The notes under the pieces are model-generated. The model was not told the DNA's origin, did no database searches, and saw only the letters and a program-made list of their open reading frames with translations. This document shows, in pieces, positions 1 to 10,800 of a stretch of DNA of 64,000 nucleotides. The DNA comes from Tritrichomonas foetus (Eukaryota; Parabasalia; Tritrichomonadida; Tritrichomonadidae): assembly GCA_001839685.1 (NCBI GenBank), contig MLAK01000476.1, positions 49,957 through 113,956 of the forward strand, read 5' to 3'. Position numbers and translations under genes: made by a program. Within the stretch, counting starts at the first letter, position 1. Each line of letters opens with the position of its first letter.

Positions 1-882
1 TTCCTGGTAACAGTTCATCAATTCTAAGTTTTGGATAAAAGAAATCATGTTGAAAACGATTTTGAATTTCTTAATCCATAAATAAATCTGTGAAAGATTG
101 TCAAAGAAACTATATTATTGTGTGTTTTTTCAGAGGAACTAAATATGATGGCAATCTATGTAGGTTTTGAGGTTCCAAACCAGGATTTATATAATATGAG
201 ATTTCGAAATTACTTTCTTAAATTTTGTCATTTTTTTTGGTTCGTTCTTTTTAGTATTATAATTATTTTTTAATCTTGTTGTTGAAGTTCATGGTTTAAT
301 ATTTTAGTAAATAAGAGCATCAATTCAACGAAATTCTTTCAAATAGTAGAAATTTAGAATACTTTTCGCCAAATGCGTAGAAATAAAAAGAATCTCTTCT
401 TCATAAATTCTTTAATTTCCAATACCAAATTTTATTTTCTTTAAAAGCCACTGTATAACATTATCAACAGTGGTTTCTTCTGCATAGAATTGGTTTATTT
501 TGAAATATTCCTCATTTCCAAGTTCGAACAAAATTTCTTCCAAAAATTCCTTTATTTGGAAAATAATGGTTTTCGAAATCAAATAGTTGATAAAAATGTA
601 ATTATTCAATCTTTAGATGATATTTTCATTCACATTAATATAATATTCGGAAGTTGTTTCATCAACTAAATGCAGTTGCTGTATTTTAGGTGATGTCAAA
701 TCTACCATTATCATATTCATTGTATACTTTTATTGAATTATTATTATACCAAATTTTCTTTCAATGATATTATTTTGGATTTTTTTTACTTATGTACTAA
801 TTTATGGAAATTAGGTTATTTTATTTTCTGGTATAAATTTGGGTTTTGTTGTCCCAACACATATTATGTTAAATATCATTCT

Positions 883-1230
883 TTATCTCTTTATTCCCTT
901 CTTGTATTTCTTGTAGAATATTGTTATTTGTTTTATTCTTTGAGCCTCTAAGAAACAGGAAGATCTGTTGTTACAGAGGCAGGCTGCCTGGGGCTTGTAA
1001 ACGACTACTTTTTGTGATGTTGATGAAATACATTCGCCAACTGAAATGCTAAGACTCGATAAAAATTGATCATATTTTAATATTTTGTTCAATAAAAACT
1101 TTATGAGGCTATTGGCAGGTAATCTAATTTCTGTATGAAATTGTTGCTTTACTTGGAGAAGTATGGATTCATGGTTGACCTCAAGTTGGTAAACATGATA
1201 AAACTCAACTGTACGGAAATAAAATTGCAT
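883..1230 (-). CDS. Unrecognised 115-aa ORF, possible gene remnant
   Basis: This is a 115-residue reading frame beginning at a genuine ATG (complement of 1228-1230). The composition is mixed rather than repetitive, with segments such as LPANSLIKFLLNKILKYDQF that look like amphipathic helix, and a cysteine cluster near residues 75-90 (ACLCNNRSSC). No family is recognised. No TCAYW initiator stands just upstream, and the frame ends in lysine-rich low-complexity sequence, which suggests a truncated or frameshifted relic rather than an intact gene. It could equally be a chance ORF. Confidence 0.2.
   Translation of the reverse strand: MQFYFRTVEFYHVYQLEVNHESILLQVKQQFHTEIRLPANSLIKFLLNKILKYDQFLSSLSISVGECISSTSQKVVVYKPQAACLCNNRSSCFLEAQRIKQITIFYKKYKKGIKR
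944..990. repeat. GC-rich hairpin and near-palindrome
   Basis: An outer 6-bp stem (GCCTCT at 944-949 with AGAGGC at 975-980) encloses an inner 5-bp stem (AACAG at 954-958 with CTGTT at 965-969). It is followed directly by the near-palindrome CAGGCTGCCTG (980-990). The stretch is clearly richer in G+C than its surroundings. It lies within the minus-strand 115-aa frame, so it may simply be coding sequence. There is no tRNA B-box. Confidence 0.35.
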
Positions 1231-1531
1231 TTTTTATAAAGAAAAATAATCAAAATATCCACCATTTTTTCGATTTTGCAAGATTTGTATTATAAATTAT
1301 GATTTTTCCCTGATCTGTCTCTCCTATTTTATTTATCTTTGACCAATAAAAATGTCAAAACTATAGATATGTTTACCAAAAATGCCATAACAAAATATTG
1401 ATCATAATATTATATACACATTTTGGATATATATCATGATGATCAATTAAATCGTGAAGGAAAGAAAACATGGAATACATTTAGTAAGTTTTTTAAAACA
1501 AGTAAATCAATCATTATGGCCAATTTTGGAG

Positions 1532-1569
<38 letters not shown>
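1532..1569. repeat. 38-base poly(A) homopolymer
   Basis: This is an uninterrupted run of 38 A residues located 132 bp beyond the stop codon of the minus-strand CHD gene. Read on that gene's strand it is a poly(T) tract. Its true length is likely to be uncertain in any assembly. Confidence 0.95.
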
Positions 1570-1570
<1 letters not shown>

Positions 1571-1701
1571 CATAAATCATAATACCAAAAGATACAATCA
1601 CACAATAGAAAAAGAGAAAGTATTTTTTTTACACAAATATAAGTATTATATGTATCACTCTATTAAATTATATAAAATAAACAAAAAAACATAAGTTATG
1701 A

Positions 1702-4700
1702 TTAAAAATCATCTGGTTCAATGTCATCTGAATCAGATTCGATTTTCTTCTTCCGCTTTGTTGTGGATTTGTATCTTCCAAGGACAAAATTATCAGCATC
1801 ATCATTCGCCGACTTTTTCTTTTTCCGTGGTGCTGAAGTAACAGAGAATATAAGTTTCTTTATATGTGGCAAAGCAAATTCGACTCTCCATTCATCATCA
1901 GAATTGTTTGCTGGTGGCCTGTTTGCTTCATTCCTTGAAAGATACTTTCCAAGTTCGATTTCATTAAACACGAAATCTGGAACATCACTTGTTCCTGGAT
2001 TTCTTCTAGGTTTTTCACCATTTAGGAATTGTTCATCATTTACTGACAAATGTTTATAGAATCCAAATCGTTTATCAATCAAAATTGATCGCATGAAATC
2101 AATTCCATATTCATTTATTAATTCCAAGAATTTCTTTTCTTGGTATTGGCTCCAATATTCAGTTTCTTGTAAAGGCTGTATCTCTTCAAGAGATCTCATT
2201 TCATCAATAGTGCTTTTCAATGAGGCTAGTAAATCAATACGACTTCTTAATTCATCACATTCCCGAATTTGTAGTGTAGTCCATGCAGAAAAGCCTTTTA
2301 AGTTCATTAAAGAAGAAGGAGCTTCAGTGATTTTATGTAAGCTTTTAGGAATAATAATTTGGCCTTTCTTTCGTTCACCAATCATTCGTCTAAGTTGTGC
2401 TGCAAATGCAACAATTTCAGTTGTTGTTTTACTCAAAAGTCCTGTTTTCGCATGAAAGGCGGTTGGATTTTCTGTAGAAAAGTGGAAATTACGAATTGAT
2501 GCAAGAATAGCTTGAAATTCCGGTTCACTCCACCATGGAAAATGATAAGCACAAGAATCAAGCTGATTCAAAATTAAATCACCTCTCATTTGGTTAATTA
2601 TTACCAAAACTCGATCAAGAAATGGATCAAATGTTTCATTTGAAATAATCTTATTAAATAATTCTTCATCAGAATCAGTGCTTACAGGAGGAATTGTATC
2701 AAATGGGAAAGGCTTGCCAAGTTGTAGCCAGTACCTGGCAATTAATTTCATTTCAATAATAGAAAGAAATTCTGTCGATGATGAAAATAATTCATCTCTC
2801 AAAAATTGAATTGGTTGAATATCAATGTCCATCTCATGTTCATTTTCAAACAAATCCATCCAATGATTTTTGTTTGCACAACATAACATCTTGAATTGGA
2901 ATTCTGGATAATCATTTAATATCTGGTTAATTAAAACAGGAAAATAAGATAAGTTTTGTGGTGGTAATGCACGAAATGCAAAAACTATTAAGGTGATTGC
3001 AAATCGTTCAACTTGTTCCATTCCATGATCAATTAAATATGCAGAAATAGGCTCAATTTGGCCATATCCAAAGATTTTAAGCTGCTCATAAACAAGCCGT
3101 GCGGATTGAATGTTTAATGTGAGTTCACGTGAACGACTACGTTTTGTTCGACGTGAAGATCCATCATCAATCTCAACTGGGAATGTTTCAATGAATACTT
3201 CATCAGGTGTACCATCACTAAAATCAATAGGTTGAGAAAGTGGTGCACCAAGTCGATCTAAGGCCGACAAACTAAAATCTGTTGCAACTGTTGAAATATT
3301 TTCTAGTAAATCATTTAATTGATAGGTAGTTGCATCAATATCTGGAATTTGTGGCGGTTCAAGTAGAGGTGGTTCTTCTAAACCATCATTATTAGGTGTA
3401 ACATCAAGTGGCTTGGAACCGAGAAGGGTTAGCCATAGTCCAAGTTTTCGTTGCGCCCGGACAAACATTTCATGTTCATATGTTTGATAAGTAATTAATC
3501 TTAAAACATCAACTTTTTGTGTTTGTCCAATTCTGTGACATCTACCTTGAGCTTGAAGATCATTTTGTGGATTCCAATCAGGATCAAAAATGATAGTAAT
3601 ATTAGCAACCGTTAAATTCAAACCTTCAGAACCAGCTCTTGTAGAAATCAGAAAAACGAAGTCTTTTGAATCTTTTGCAGAAAATTGAGCAATTGCGGCA
3701 TTTTTTTCTGTTTCGCCCATTGATCCTATCAGCATTTGATTTGGAAAGTTCCTTAATTGACAATATTCATTCAAAAGTTTTAAAAGCTTCACACGTTGGC
3801 TGAAAATTAAAACTTTGTGTCCTTCAGCATGAAGATTTTGAAGAACTTTATCAAGCCATTGAAATTTAGAAGATGTTGCTAAAATCAATTCAAGTCTTGG
3901 CAATTTTAATTTCTTTGAATAGAATTCTTCGGCACCATCTACTAAAAATGGATGTGAACAAACTTTGGAAATTGCATTAGTTTCGTGTGATGAATCCATT
4001 TCAACTTCAGATGTTTGAACACCTTTAATTCTCCATAATTTATGAAGTTTTATAAGTCGAATCATATCTTTTTGTGGCTGTGTTAAAGATATAAAAGCAA
4101 CTCTTTCTTCTTTCGGTGCAATTGTATGCTCGGCTTCAGCAAGAGATCTACGCATAAGATGTGGCAAAATCATATTTCTGGCTTTAATGACTGTTTCTTT
4201 ATCAAGCTTATCAACATCAAATTCCAAAAAATCCAGAGTATCTTGGAAATAATTCGGTGAAACAAATCTAAGAAGTGTCCATAATTCTGTTAAACTATTC
4301 TGAATTGGGGTACCAGTTAAAATAATTCTTTGTTTAGCTTTTAAGTCAGACATTGCACGATTTTTCTTTCCAGTAGAATTTTTAATTCTATGTCCCTCAT
4401 CAACAACAAGAACTTCCCATAAGTATTTATTTAAAAAACTAATATCTTTTAAGAAAACATCATATGAAACTAATAAAATATTAAAAGATATACAATTGGG
4501 AATAGGATTACCATTATCATCTAAACAAGGAAACATACAATCACGCATCATTGCTCTTTGAGCTGGTCCAGAGTTATATGCAATGTATTTCAGATTTGTC
4601 CATCTTTCAATTTCATCACACCATTGTTTAAAACAATTTGTTCTGACTGTAATTAGAAAAGGACCATGCCACCCTGCATACCTATCTAAATAAGATAAAA

Positions 4701-6825
4701 ATGAAAGTATTTGAATGGTTTTTCCAAGTCCCATTTCATCGGCAAGGATGGACCCATGTCCAGAATGCCAACATTTCAGTAGCCATGTTAAACCTTGAAC
4801 TTGGTATTCACGCATTTCATTATTTTGTCGAGACACAATGGTTCGAGTGTTTGGTGGTGGTAATTGAGTCATTGGAAGACCAGGATTGATCAATGGAACC
4901 TTTATTCGATTATTAAAATATGCTCTTGCAATATTATCACTTGCAACATCCCAGAAAAAGATTACATTAGTTTCATAAGTGAATTTATATAAATATATAA
5001 ATCCATTCTCTACTCTTTTATGTGCAACAATTAGCAAGTTTGGAGAATTTTCAGAAATATCTGTGATATCTAATGGTGCCCTTTGTAACAGTGATTTTGA
5101 ATTCACATAATTTCCCATTTGACTTTCAGGAATCCATTGACAAAGTGCAGAAGACATAGAATCTGGAAATTTCACTAAATATTCTACTCCTGTCTCTTTT
5201 CTACGAAGTGCGTAAATATGTTCTAATCTTTTGGTTGATTTCCGCTTATTATCTGTTGTTCCTTCTTCTTCATCAAAGTCATCATCAGCTTCGTCTTCTG
5301 CGTAGTTTATATGCCTTCTATTTTCACGAACAACTGTACGACATGCCATTAAATCTTTGGGTATATAATCATCGGCAAAAGCCTCAAAATCATCAGAATT
5401 TTCATTTTTGGCTTTATTTTTTGGTTTTGGTGGCTGAAATTCTTCATTTTTTCGTGGTCTTCCTCTCTTTTTAGGAGGCTCGTTTGGATCAGGGGGTGGT
5501 TTTACTGGTTTTTGCCGTTGCTTAAAATTTATTTGAGAAAAAGATTGCTGCATCTGAGAAGTGGCAAACTTTTTGTAATATTCCAGGAAAACCGGATTTG
5601 GTTGCATTGTTGGCTGGTATTGATTCATGCTCATCATTTGAGTGAGGCTTTGGAGAGGATTATTCATTGGATTCTGCATTGAGTTTTGAATTTTTGTTGT
5701 CAATTGGCTCTGAAGAGTATTTTGTAAACCACTCTGCACACTCGGCAAATTGTTCTGTAAACTATTTTGTAAAGTATTCTTTAAATTATTTTGTATTGAG
5801 TTATTATGGATTGGATTATTTTGTATTGAATTATTTTGCATTGGATTATTTTGCATTGAATTGCTTTGTATTGAATTATTTTGCATTTGATTATTTTGCA
5901 TACAATTCTGAATGGTGCTTTGCATGTTATTGTGAATTGTATTTGGGAAATTATTTGATCTTGAAGTATTGGATATATTCATTTGCATATTATTTTGCAT
6001 ACTATTATTCTGAAGAGGACTTGGCAAGTTAGTTTGAAGATTGTTTTGGTAATTGTTTACATTATTTTGAATCTGAGTGTGAATGGGATTTGACCGAGAA
6101 TTCTGAAGAGAATTATTCATAAAATTTTGATTAGGAACATGGCCGCTTAATGAATTCGTCATTTGATCCGAAATTTGGGCTTGCATTTGATTCTGTCTTT
6201 GATTCTGTTGTTGATTTAAATAATTGTTTTGCATTTGATTCTGTCTTTGATTCTGTTGTTGATTTAAATAATTGTTTTGCATTGGATTAGAATTTTGATT
6301 TGTCATCGAGTTCTGTATCGGATTTGACATTTTATTTTGCATCGAATTAGAAATGGTTCCTTGCAAAGTATTTTGAATTGAATTATGCTGTTGATTTTGA
6401 AGAGAATGAGAATTCGGATTTAATGGCTGATTCTGCTGCATCGACTGGCTTTGGATTTGATTAAGCGATTGGTTTTGGAGCTGGTATTGCTGCATCATAT
6501 TGGGCATCATTGAATTTTGATACATAATAGAATTAATTTGTTGTTGTGGCTGAGACTGCTGTTGATAAGAATTTTGCATGTACGTATTACTATTTTGCTG
6601 GTTTATACCACTACTTTGCTGATAGGATTGTTGCTGCGAAATTGGGTTTTGGGGCTGGTAAAGCATTGGTTGATTGAAATTCATCGACTGAGGCGAGTAA
6701 TTTTCGAAAGAATTTGAACTCTGCTGGACAATCGGGATCGTAAATACAGATGAGCTTGGTGGTTTATCTGTTGGATTTGGCTTTTGCTGATTTTGAGGAA
6801 ACATCGATCCATTCAGCTGAGCCAT
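1702..6825 (-). CDS. CHD-type chromodomain SNF2 ATPase (chromatin remodeller)
   Basis: A 1,707-residue nuclear ATPase expected to slide or space nucleosomes. Residues 1-430 are a Q/N/M/S-rich prion-like segment made of degenerate NxMQNN units. An AT-hook (KKRGRPRKN) lies near residue 452. Two degenerate chromodomain-like stretches follow at about 535-575 and 590-640. The SNF2 core has motif I DEMGLGKT (~694), motif II VVDEGHRIKN (~808), motif III LTGTPIQNSLTELW, and motifs V-VI STRAGSEGLNL and QAQGRCHRIGQT (~1092). A SANT-like helix region is near 1540-1590 and the C-terminus is basic and serine-rich. Motif II reads DEGH where the CHD family normally has DEAH; the catalytic Asp-Glu pair is kept. 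The start is the first ATG after a stop, with no TCAYW initiator nearby. The length matches CHD1-type proteins, but the exact CHD subfamily is not resolved. Confidence 0.93.
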   Translation of the reverse strand: MAQLNGSMFPQNQQKPNPTDKPPSSSVFTIPIVQQSSNSFENYSPQSMNFNQPMLYQPQNPISQQQSYQQSSGINQQNSNTYMQNSYQQQSQPQQQINSIMYQNSMMPNMMQQYQLQNQSLNQIQSQSMQQNQPLNPNSHSLQNQQHNSIQNTLQGTISNSMQNKMSNPIQNSMTNQNSNPMQNNYLNQQQNQRQNQMQNNYLNQQQNQRQNQMQAQISDQMTNSLSGHVPNQNFMNNSLQNSRSNPIHTQIQNNVNNYQNNLQTNLPSPLQNNSMQNNMQMNISNTSRSNNFPNTIHNNMQSTIQNCMQNNQMQNNSIQSNSMQNNPMQNNSIQNNPIHNNSIQNNLKNTLQNSLQNNLPSVQSGLQNTLQSQLTTKIQNSMQNPMNNPLQSLTQMMSMNQYQPTMQPNPVFLEYYKKFATSQMQQSFSQINFKQRQKPVKPPPDPNEPPKKRGRPRKNEEFQPPKPKNKAKNENSDDFEAFADDYIPKDLMACRTVVRENRRHINYAEDEADDDFDEEEGTTDNKRKSTKRLEHIYALRRKETGVEYLVKFPDSMSSALCQWIPESQMGNYVNSKSLLQRAPLDITDISENSPNLLIVAHKRVENGFIYLYKFTYETNVIFFWDVASDNIARAYFNNRIKVPLINPGLPMTQLPPPNTRTIVSRQNNEMREYQVQGLTWLLKCWHSGHGSILADEMGLGKTIQILSFLSYLDRYAGWHGPFLITVRTNCFKQWCDEIERWTNLKYIAYNSGPAQRAMMRDCMFPCLDDNGNPIPNCISFNILLVSYDVFLKDISFLNKYLWEVLVVDEGHRIKNSTGKKNRAMSDLKAKQRIILTGTPIQNSLTELWTLLRFVSPNYFQDTLDFLEFDVDKLDKETVIKARNMILPHLMRRSLAEAEHTIAPKEERVAFISLTQPQKDMIRLIKLHKLWRIKGVQTSEVEMDSSHETNAISKVCSHPFLVDGAEEFYSKKLKLPRLELILATSSKFQWLDKVLQNLHAEGHKVLIFSQRVKLLKLLNEYCQLRNFPNQMLIGSMGETEKNAAIAQFSAKDSKDFVFLISTRAGSEGLNLTVANITIIFDPDWNPQNDLQAQGRCHRIGQTQKVDVLRLITYQTYEHEMFVRAQRKLGLWLTLLGSKPLDVTPNNDGLEEPPLLEPPQIPDIDATTYQLNDLLENISTVATDFSLSALDRLGAPLSQPIDFSDGTPDEVFIETFPVEIDDGSSRRTKRSRSRELTLNIQSARLVYEQLKIFGYGQIEPISAYLIDHGMEQVERFAITLIVFAFRALPPQNLSYFPVLINQILNDYPEFQFKMLCCANKNHWMDLFENEHEMDIDIQPIQFLRDELFSSSTEFLSIIEMKLIARYWLQLGKPFPFDTIPPVSTDSDEELFNKIISNETFDPFLDRVLVIINQMRGDLILNQLDSCAYHFPWWSEPEFQAILASIRNFHFSTENPTAFHAKTGLLSKTTTEIVAFAAQLRRMIGERKKGQIIIPKSLHKITEAPSSLMNLKGFSAWTTLQIRECDELRSRIDLLASLKSTIDEMRSLEEIQPLQETEYWSQYQEKKFLELINEYGIDFMRSILIDKRFGFYKHLSVNDEQFLNGEKPRRNPGTSDVPDFVFNEIELGKYLSRNEANRPPANNSDDEWRVEFALPHIKKLIFSVTSAPRKKKKSANDDADNFVLGRYKSTTKRKKKIESDSDDIEPDDF
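5560..6780. repeat. Coding Q/N-rich degenerate tandem repeat
   Basis: The 5' third of the CHD gene consists of short degenerate units translating as variants of NSMQNN, NPIQNN and NQMQNN. One unit is duplicated almost exactly in tandem at about 6180-6280 (QMQNNYLNQQQNQRQN appears twice). The opposite strand has open frames here, which are by-products of the repeat. Confidence 0.8.
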
Positions 6826-7806
6826 TTTCGTTCGTTTGTAACCGCTAACTCTTATTTAAATTTGTGAAACCTATCAGAAATTTCCTAAATTTTGCTTCAT
6901 TCTATTCCATTCAATTTGCTCTAATCAATTAAATTTTTCGTTTCACTTCTTTTAATGGAATAATTGGCCGCCATGATTAAGAAAGTTTAAATGATTTATC
7001 AATTCAAATTCGTTACAACTTTTTGAATATTTATTTATTCATACCATTCAAAACTTCGATAACATTTTCTTTCGTCTTCAAAAAAGATGATCATCAAAGA
7101 AAGAATTCAGATTTTTTCAAAAAATTGCTAGATATATTACTTAAAGAATACATGAATTATCTCTGCTAGGGCGATTCACAAGTTTTCTCAGGTGATCATG
7201 GGATCAGCGGTGAAAGATTTTTTACCGATTTCTTATTCAATATCGAAATAAAAATTGAAAGTTGTTTTGAAAAAATACTTTTTGAATTAGTATTGAAATC
7301 ATTCAATTTATATTTTCACATCTTTAATCGCCATTATCTCATGGCCAACAATAATTTTGGCTTTACAATATAATAATATTTATTATATTTATTACAATAA
7401 GACATGAAAAGCAAAATGATGCAGAAATAATGAATGGAACCTCATTAGAATCAAACATTCTCATTTTTTCCCATCGTTCTCATATTGTTTTGCTATATGT
7501 CACAATAATTCATGAAAAATAAAAAAAAATGGTGTCAAAATTAATGATACATAATCAGATTTGAAATTGAAACGATCAAATGTCTCTGAGAATTTAAACA
7601 AAAAAGAATATGCCAACTAAAGTTTTGTGCAAAATAATATTTTGTGAGCGTTCGACTTTTTGAAAACCGTGATATAAAGATAATCATTGAAAAAGGAAGT
7701 TGAAAATAAAAATATGAAAGTTCTTCTAAAAAGGTACTAATGTTAATTGAAAAAGTGAGTAAAAAGTGAAAAAAAAGAAAGAAATACATAAAATCATTTA
7801 ATTTCC
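6826..7806. other. Divergent intergenic region, CHD (-) / TPR-CHAT-like gene (+)
   Basis: This 981-bp spacer separates two gene starts. I see no ORF worth calling. It contains one AACTTTTT (7017-7024, the AAAAAGTT motif on the CHD strand), a GC-raised patch at about 7164-7215 and the initiator of the plus-strand gene at 7794. The two promoters probably lie here. Confidence 0.6.
7794..7799 (+). promoter_or_regulatory. Initiator (Inr) TCATTT
   Basis: TCATTT fits the trichomonad initiator consensus TCA(+1)Y(T/A). The predicted +1 A at 7796 leaves an 11-base leader before the ATG at 7807, a typical distance in these organisms. The consensus is established knowledge; its use here is inferred. Confidence 0.55.
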
Positions 7807-10800
7807 ATGGAGCTCCATAAAAAACCCTTACTTGGTTTAAAAACAGCTCCACTTCCGATATTCAGCGATAGTGATGATGATGACAGCGTTTTTGATGATG
7901 ATAGCGGAACTTTACCTGTTCTTCTTCCACCTCCTCGCGTTACAACTTCGATTGGAGGGGACAGTCACAAAATCAAATCATTCGACGATGTCCATCCACG
8001 AATTACTCAGATTTTGAATGCTTTAGAAGAAACGAAAATTCTCCCAACGAAATATACAGGTGAAATTTTTTTTATCCCAGAACATATCGTTTCTGATGAA
8101 TTTTCAGCAGCATTGGCAAATTACGTTAATTCTAGAAATTCAGATGCTAAATTAATCATCCCAGATAATCTCGATATATTAAAATTACATATAAATGTTA
8201 AAGCACAGATCGATATTGTTAAATATGCCAAAGGTGATAAAATAAATCTACGTTCGTATACATTAGAACAATTAGAACCAAGAATTTCATCATTGGTGAA
8301 TTATGTTTTATCGAAAACCGATGATCATGAAAAATCTTGTTATTATTGTACACAATCCCTCCTTGATCTTGTTAAAGCGAGCACTTTTGCACCAATATCA
8401 ATTTGTTTTCCTGATTATTCAATCAAGGATTTAATTCATTCATTATCGATTCATTTAGTTAAACTTTTCCCTCATCACCCTTTACTGGAATCTGTTCTCC
8501 ATAAGTTTAGTGCATACGATCCTTCAGCACCAGATGCTCTAGCTTTGATACCTGACGAAGATGATGATGAAAGTGATTCTTTTGATGATTCGTTTTTCTC
8601 AGACATTCACACAATCCAACAGCAAAATAAAGCACCAATAATTAATCTTTTTAGCTTTGATAAAGTAATTATTAACCCTCTTGATAACAATCAACCTTTA
8701 CAACAATATGTAGTTACAATTACTGTTAACGAGCCACCTTCCACACTTACGTACAAGTTTGCTGATGGTTCTACACAATTACCACCAAACTTATTTACTG
8801 ATTGGATTCTTTCATTAAATACACAGTGTCCAGCGAAATTTAATAAACCTATTTTCGCAGAATCCCCAAGTTTGGGAACATTAATTCCAAAACAGGCAGC
8901 ATATTTATCAGCTCACACACCTAATAATATGATCGAATTATGCGATTCATCAAATTCGCTGGTGAAAGATGAACCTATGAATCGAGAAGCCACTTCAGAA
9001 ATGCTTTTAGACTTATTAGATTTTATTGGACAGCCAAAAAAATTAGTTTCAATCTTACCTAACAATGTTGATCCACATTTATTTGCTCTTCATTTACCAC
9101 TTCTTCATGCAGTTAACTCAATTTCACTTTCACCATTTAAAAGAGGTTGTATTTATCCGCATATTATATTAAACGAATTTGATGCGTATCAAGCATTGAA
9201 AGAAGAAAATGATAAAAATTTAATAAAAGTTATTAATGAAATCATGGCCAGAATTCCAGATGGACTTCTCACAGAACCCTTAAAGCCTCTCGCTCAAAAA
9301 AGAGAATTTTCCAAATCATGTACCACAGAATCACCATTGATTGTCGCCGCTATTTCTTTAAGTGATGTAGAAATATTTTTAAATGGCAGATCTCCTTTCA
9401 CTTTAGAACGAATTTCCCGAGATCCGATAATTGATCAACCTTGCCCTAAAAAATGGCGAGCAGAAGCCTTATATCACATTTATTCATCAGAATTACTACC
9501 ACCATACATTGCATTTCGAGTTGCCTTTGCGATTGCCCTGAATTTATCAGATTCTAGCCAAGATTCTACATCATTTGCATTGGATATACTTTTCGAAGCT
9601 TTATATGGTTTGTTAGATGCTATTCCAAAAATGGCAGTTTTTGAATGTGTTCGAGTTTCTTTTCTATTCTTTGGTGAAATGCTTGATAGACTTGATAGGT
9701 ATTATTATAGTGCTTTAGTTCTTGATGCTTACTTTTTAGGCGACACTCGATGTCAAACATCAAATCCAATTGCGCCAATTTGTCAACATAAAGGTGACAT
9801 GGTTCGTGCTATTTTCCATTTCAACCAATCAATGAAATACTTTGTTGAAAACAAGAAATATGATGAGGCTTTATATGTTTCACAAGTAATTTCACAAGTT
9901 TACAATGATTATGGAATGCATCATTATTCTATTTCACTTCTGGTTTGTTTATTATGCAAGCCATATAATCTTTCTGTTGGTCGACGTTTTGAGAAACTTC
10001 ATATCAAGAGGACTAAAACTCTACCTCCTGTTCGAAGAAATTTCTTGGAAAAAACATTTGATCCAAAACCTTCTGGAACTAATACTATTTTATGTGGTAT
10101 TTCTTTAGCTGATTTATTTGTTAAATGTAAGTATTTCAAAATGGCAAAATCACTTTTAGTTAACATGCGAAATTCCACAGAAAACAAGTTATACATTCGA
10201 TTAATAGATTTTATTTCATTGAAAAGACTTATACGGAAAAATAAAATCGAAAAATTTATGAGTTCACTACCGCCTTTAGTTATCAGGCAAAGAAGGAGTT
10301 CTTCCGGATCAAGATTAACTTTATTGTCTGCATCAACCTTTGATACAGTTATAGCATCGATAAAAATGCTAATGAATTCAGCATTAAATAGAAAATTATA
10401 TGGTCACGCCATTTTTTGGTCAGAAGTTATCATTAATACACAATCAAAACTTGCACTGAAAGATATTGGACTTGCTTTTCTTTCAAGAGGTGAAGCATTT
10501 TTACATTATATTGATATGATGAACATTCAAAAATCAAACGTAACAGTTCATATTTCGTTGGATCCGATAATGGCAAGTGTCGGAAAATATTATGATAGCC
10601 ATACATTCAACAGTAAAGCTGAAATCATAGCAGAAGCAGTTTCATCATTTAAAGCTGCCCGTCTATGCTTTGAAAAACTAGGATTGACTGCAAAGTTAAT
10701 TACTGCTTCGATTTTATACGCTTCTGCCATTTTACAACACTTTGTAGATGATTCAGAATTCAATTCACGTGATCAAAAGAACTCTACCAAAGATTCAACT

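Larger units (their letters stand above)
1..1701. other. Gene-poor left end with possible decayed coding sequence
   Basis: No convincing gene is visible in this 1.7 kb. Two short minus-strand ORFs (412-609, 65 aa; 883-1230, 115 aa) are less homopolymeric than random AT-rich frames and could be remnants of one broken gene, but I recognise no domain in either. A locally GC-raised stretch at about 944-994 carries a hairpin and is listed separately. A 38-base poly(A) run occupies 1532-1569. The stretch 1570-1701 is the 3' flank of the minus-strand CHD gene. Confidence 0.5.

Noticed and set aside
412..609. 65-aa minus-strand ORF
   Set aside because: Plain AT-rich composition with no domain; kept only as part of the left-end description.
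733..951. 72-aa plus-strand ORF rich in Tyr, Phe and Leu
   Set aside because: Composition is that of translated AT-rich noncoding DNA, with no start signal.
944..1010. tRNA or snRNA gene
   Set aside because: The hairpin lacks a cloverleaf and a B-box (GGTTCGAATCC-like) sequence on either strand.
5667..6032. 121-aa plus-strand ORF opposite the CHD N-terminus
   Set aside because: Its Tyr/Phe/Ala/Asn pattern is the reverse complement of the Q/N-rich repeat.
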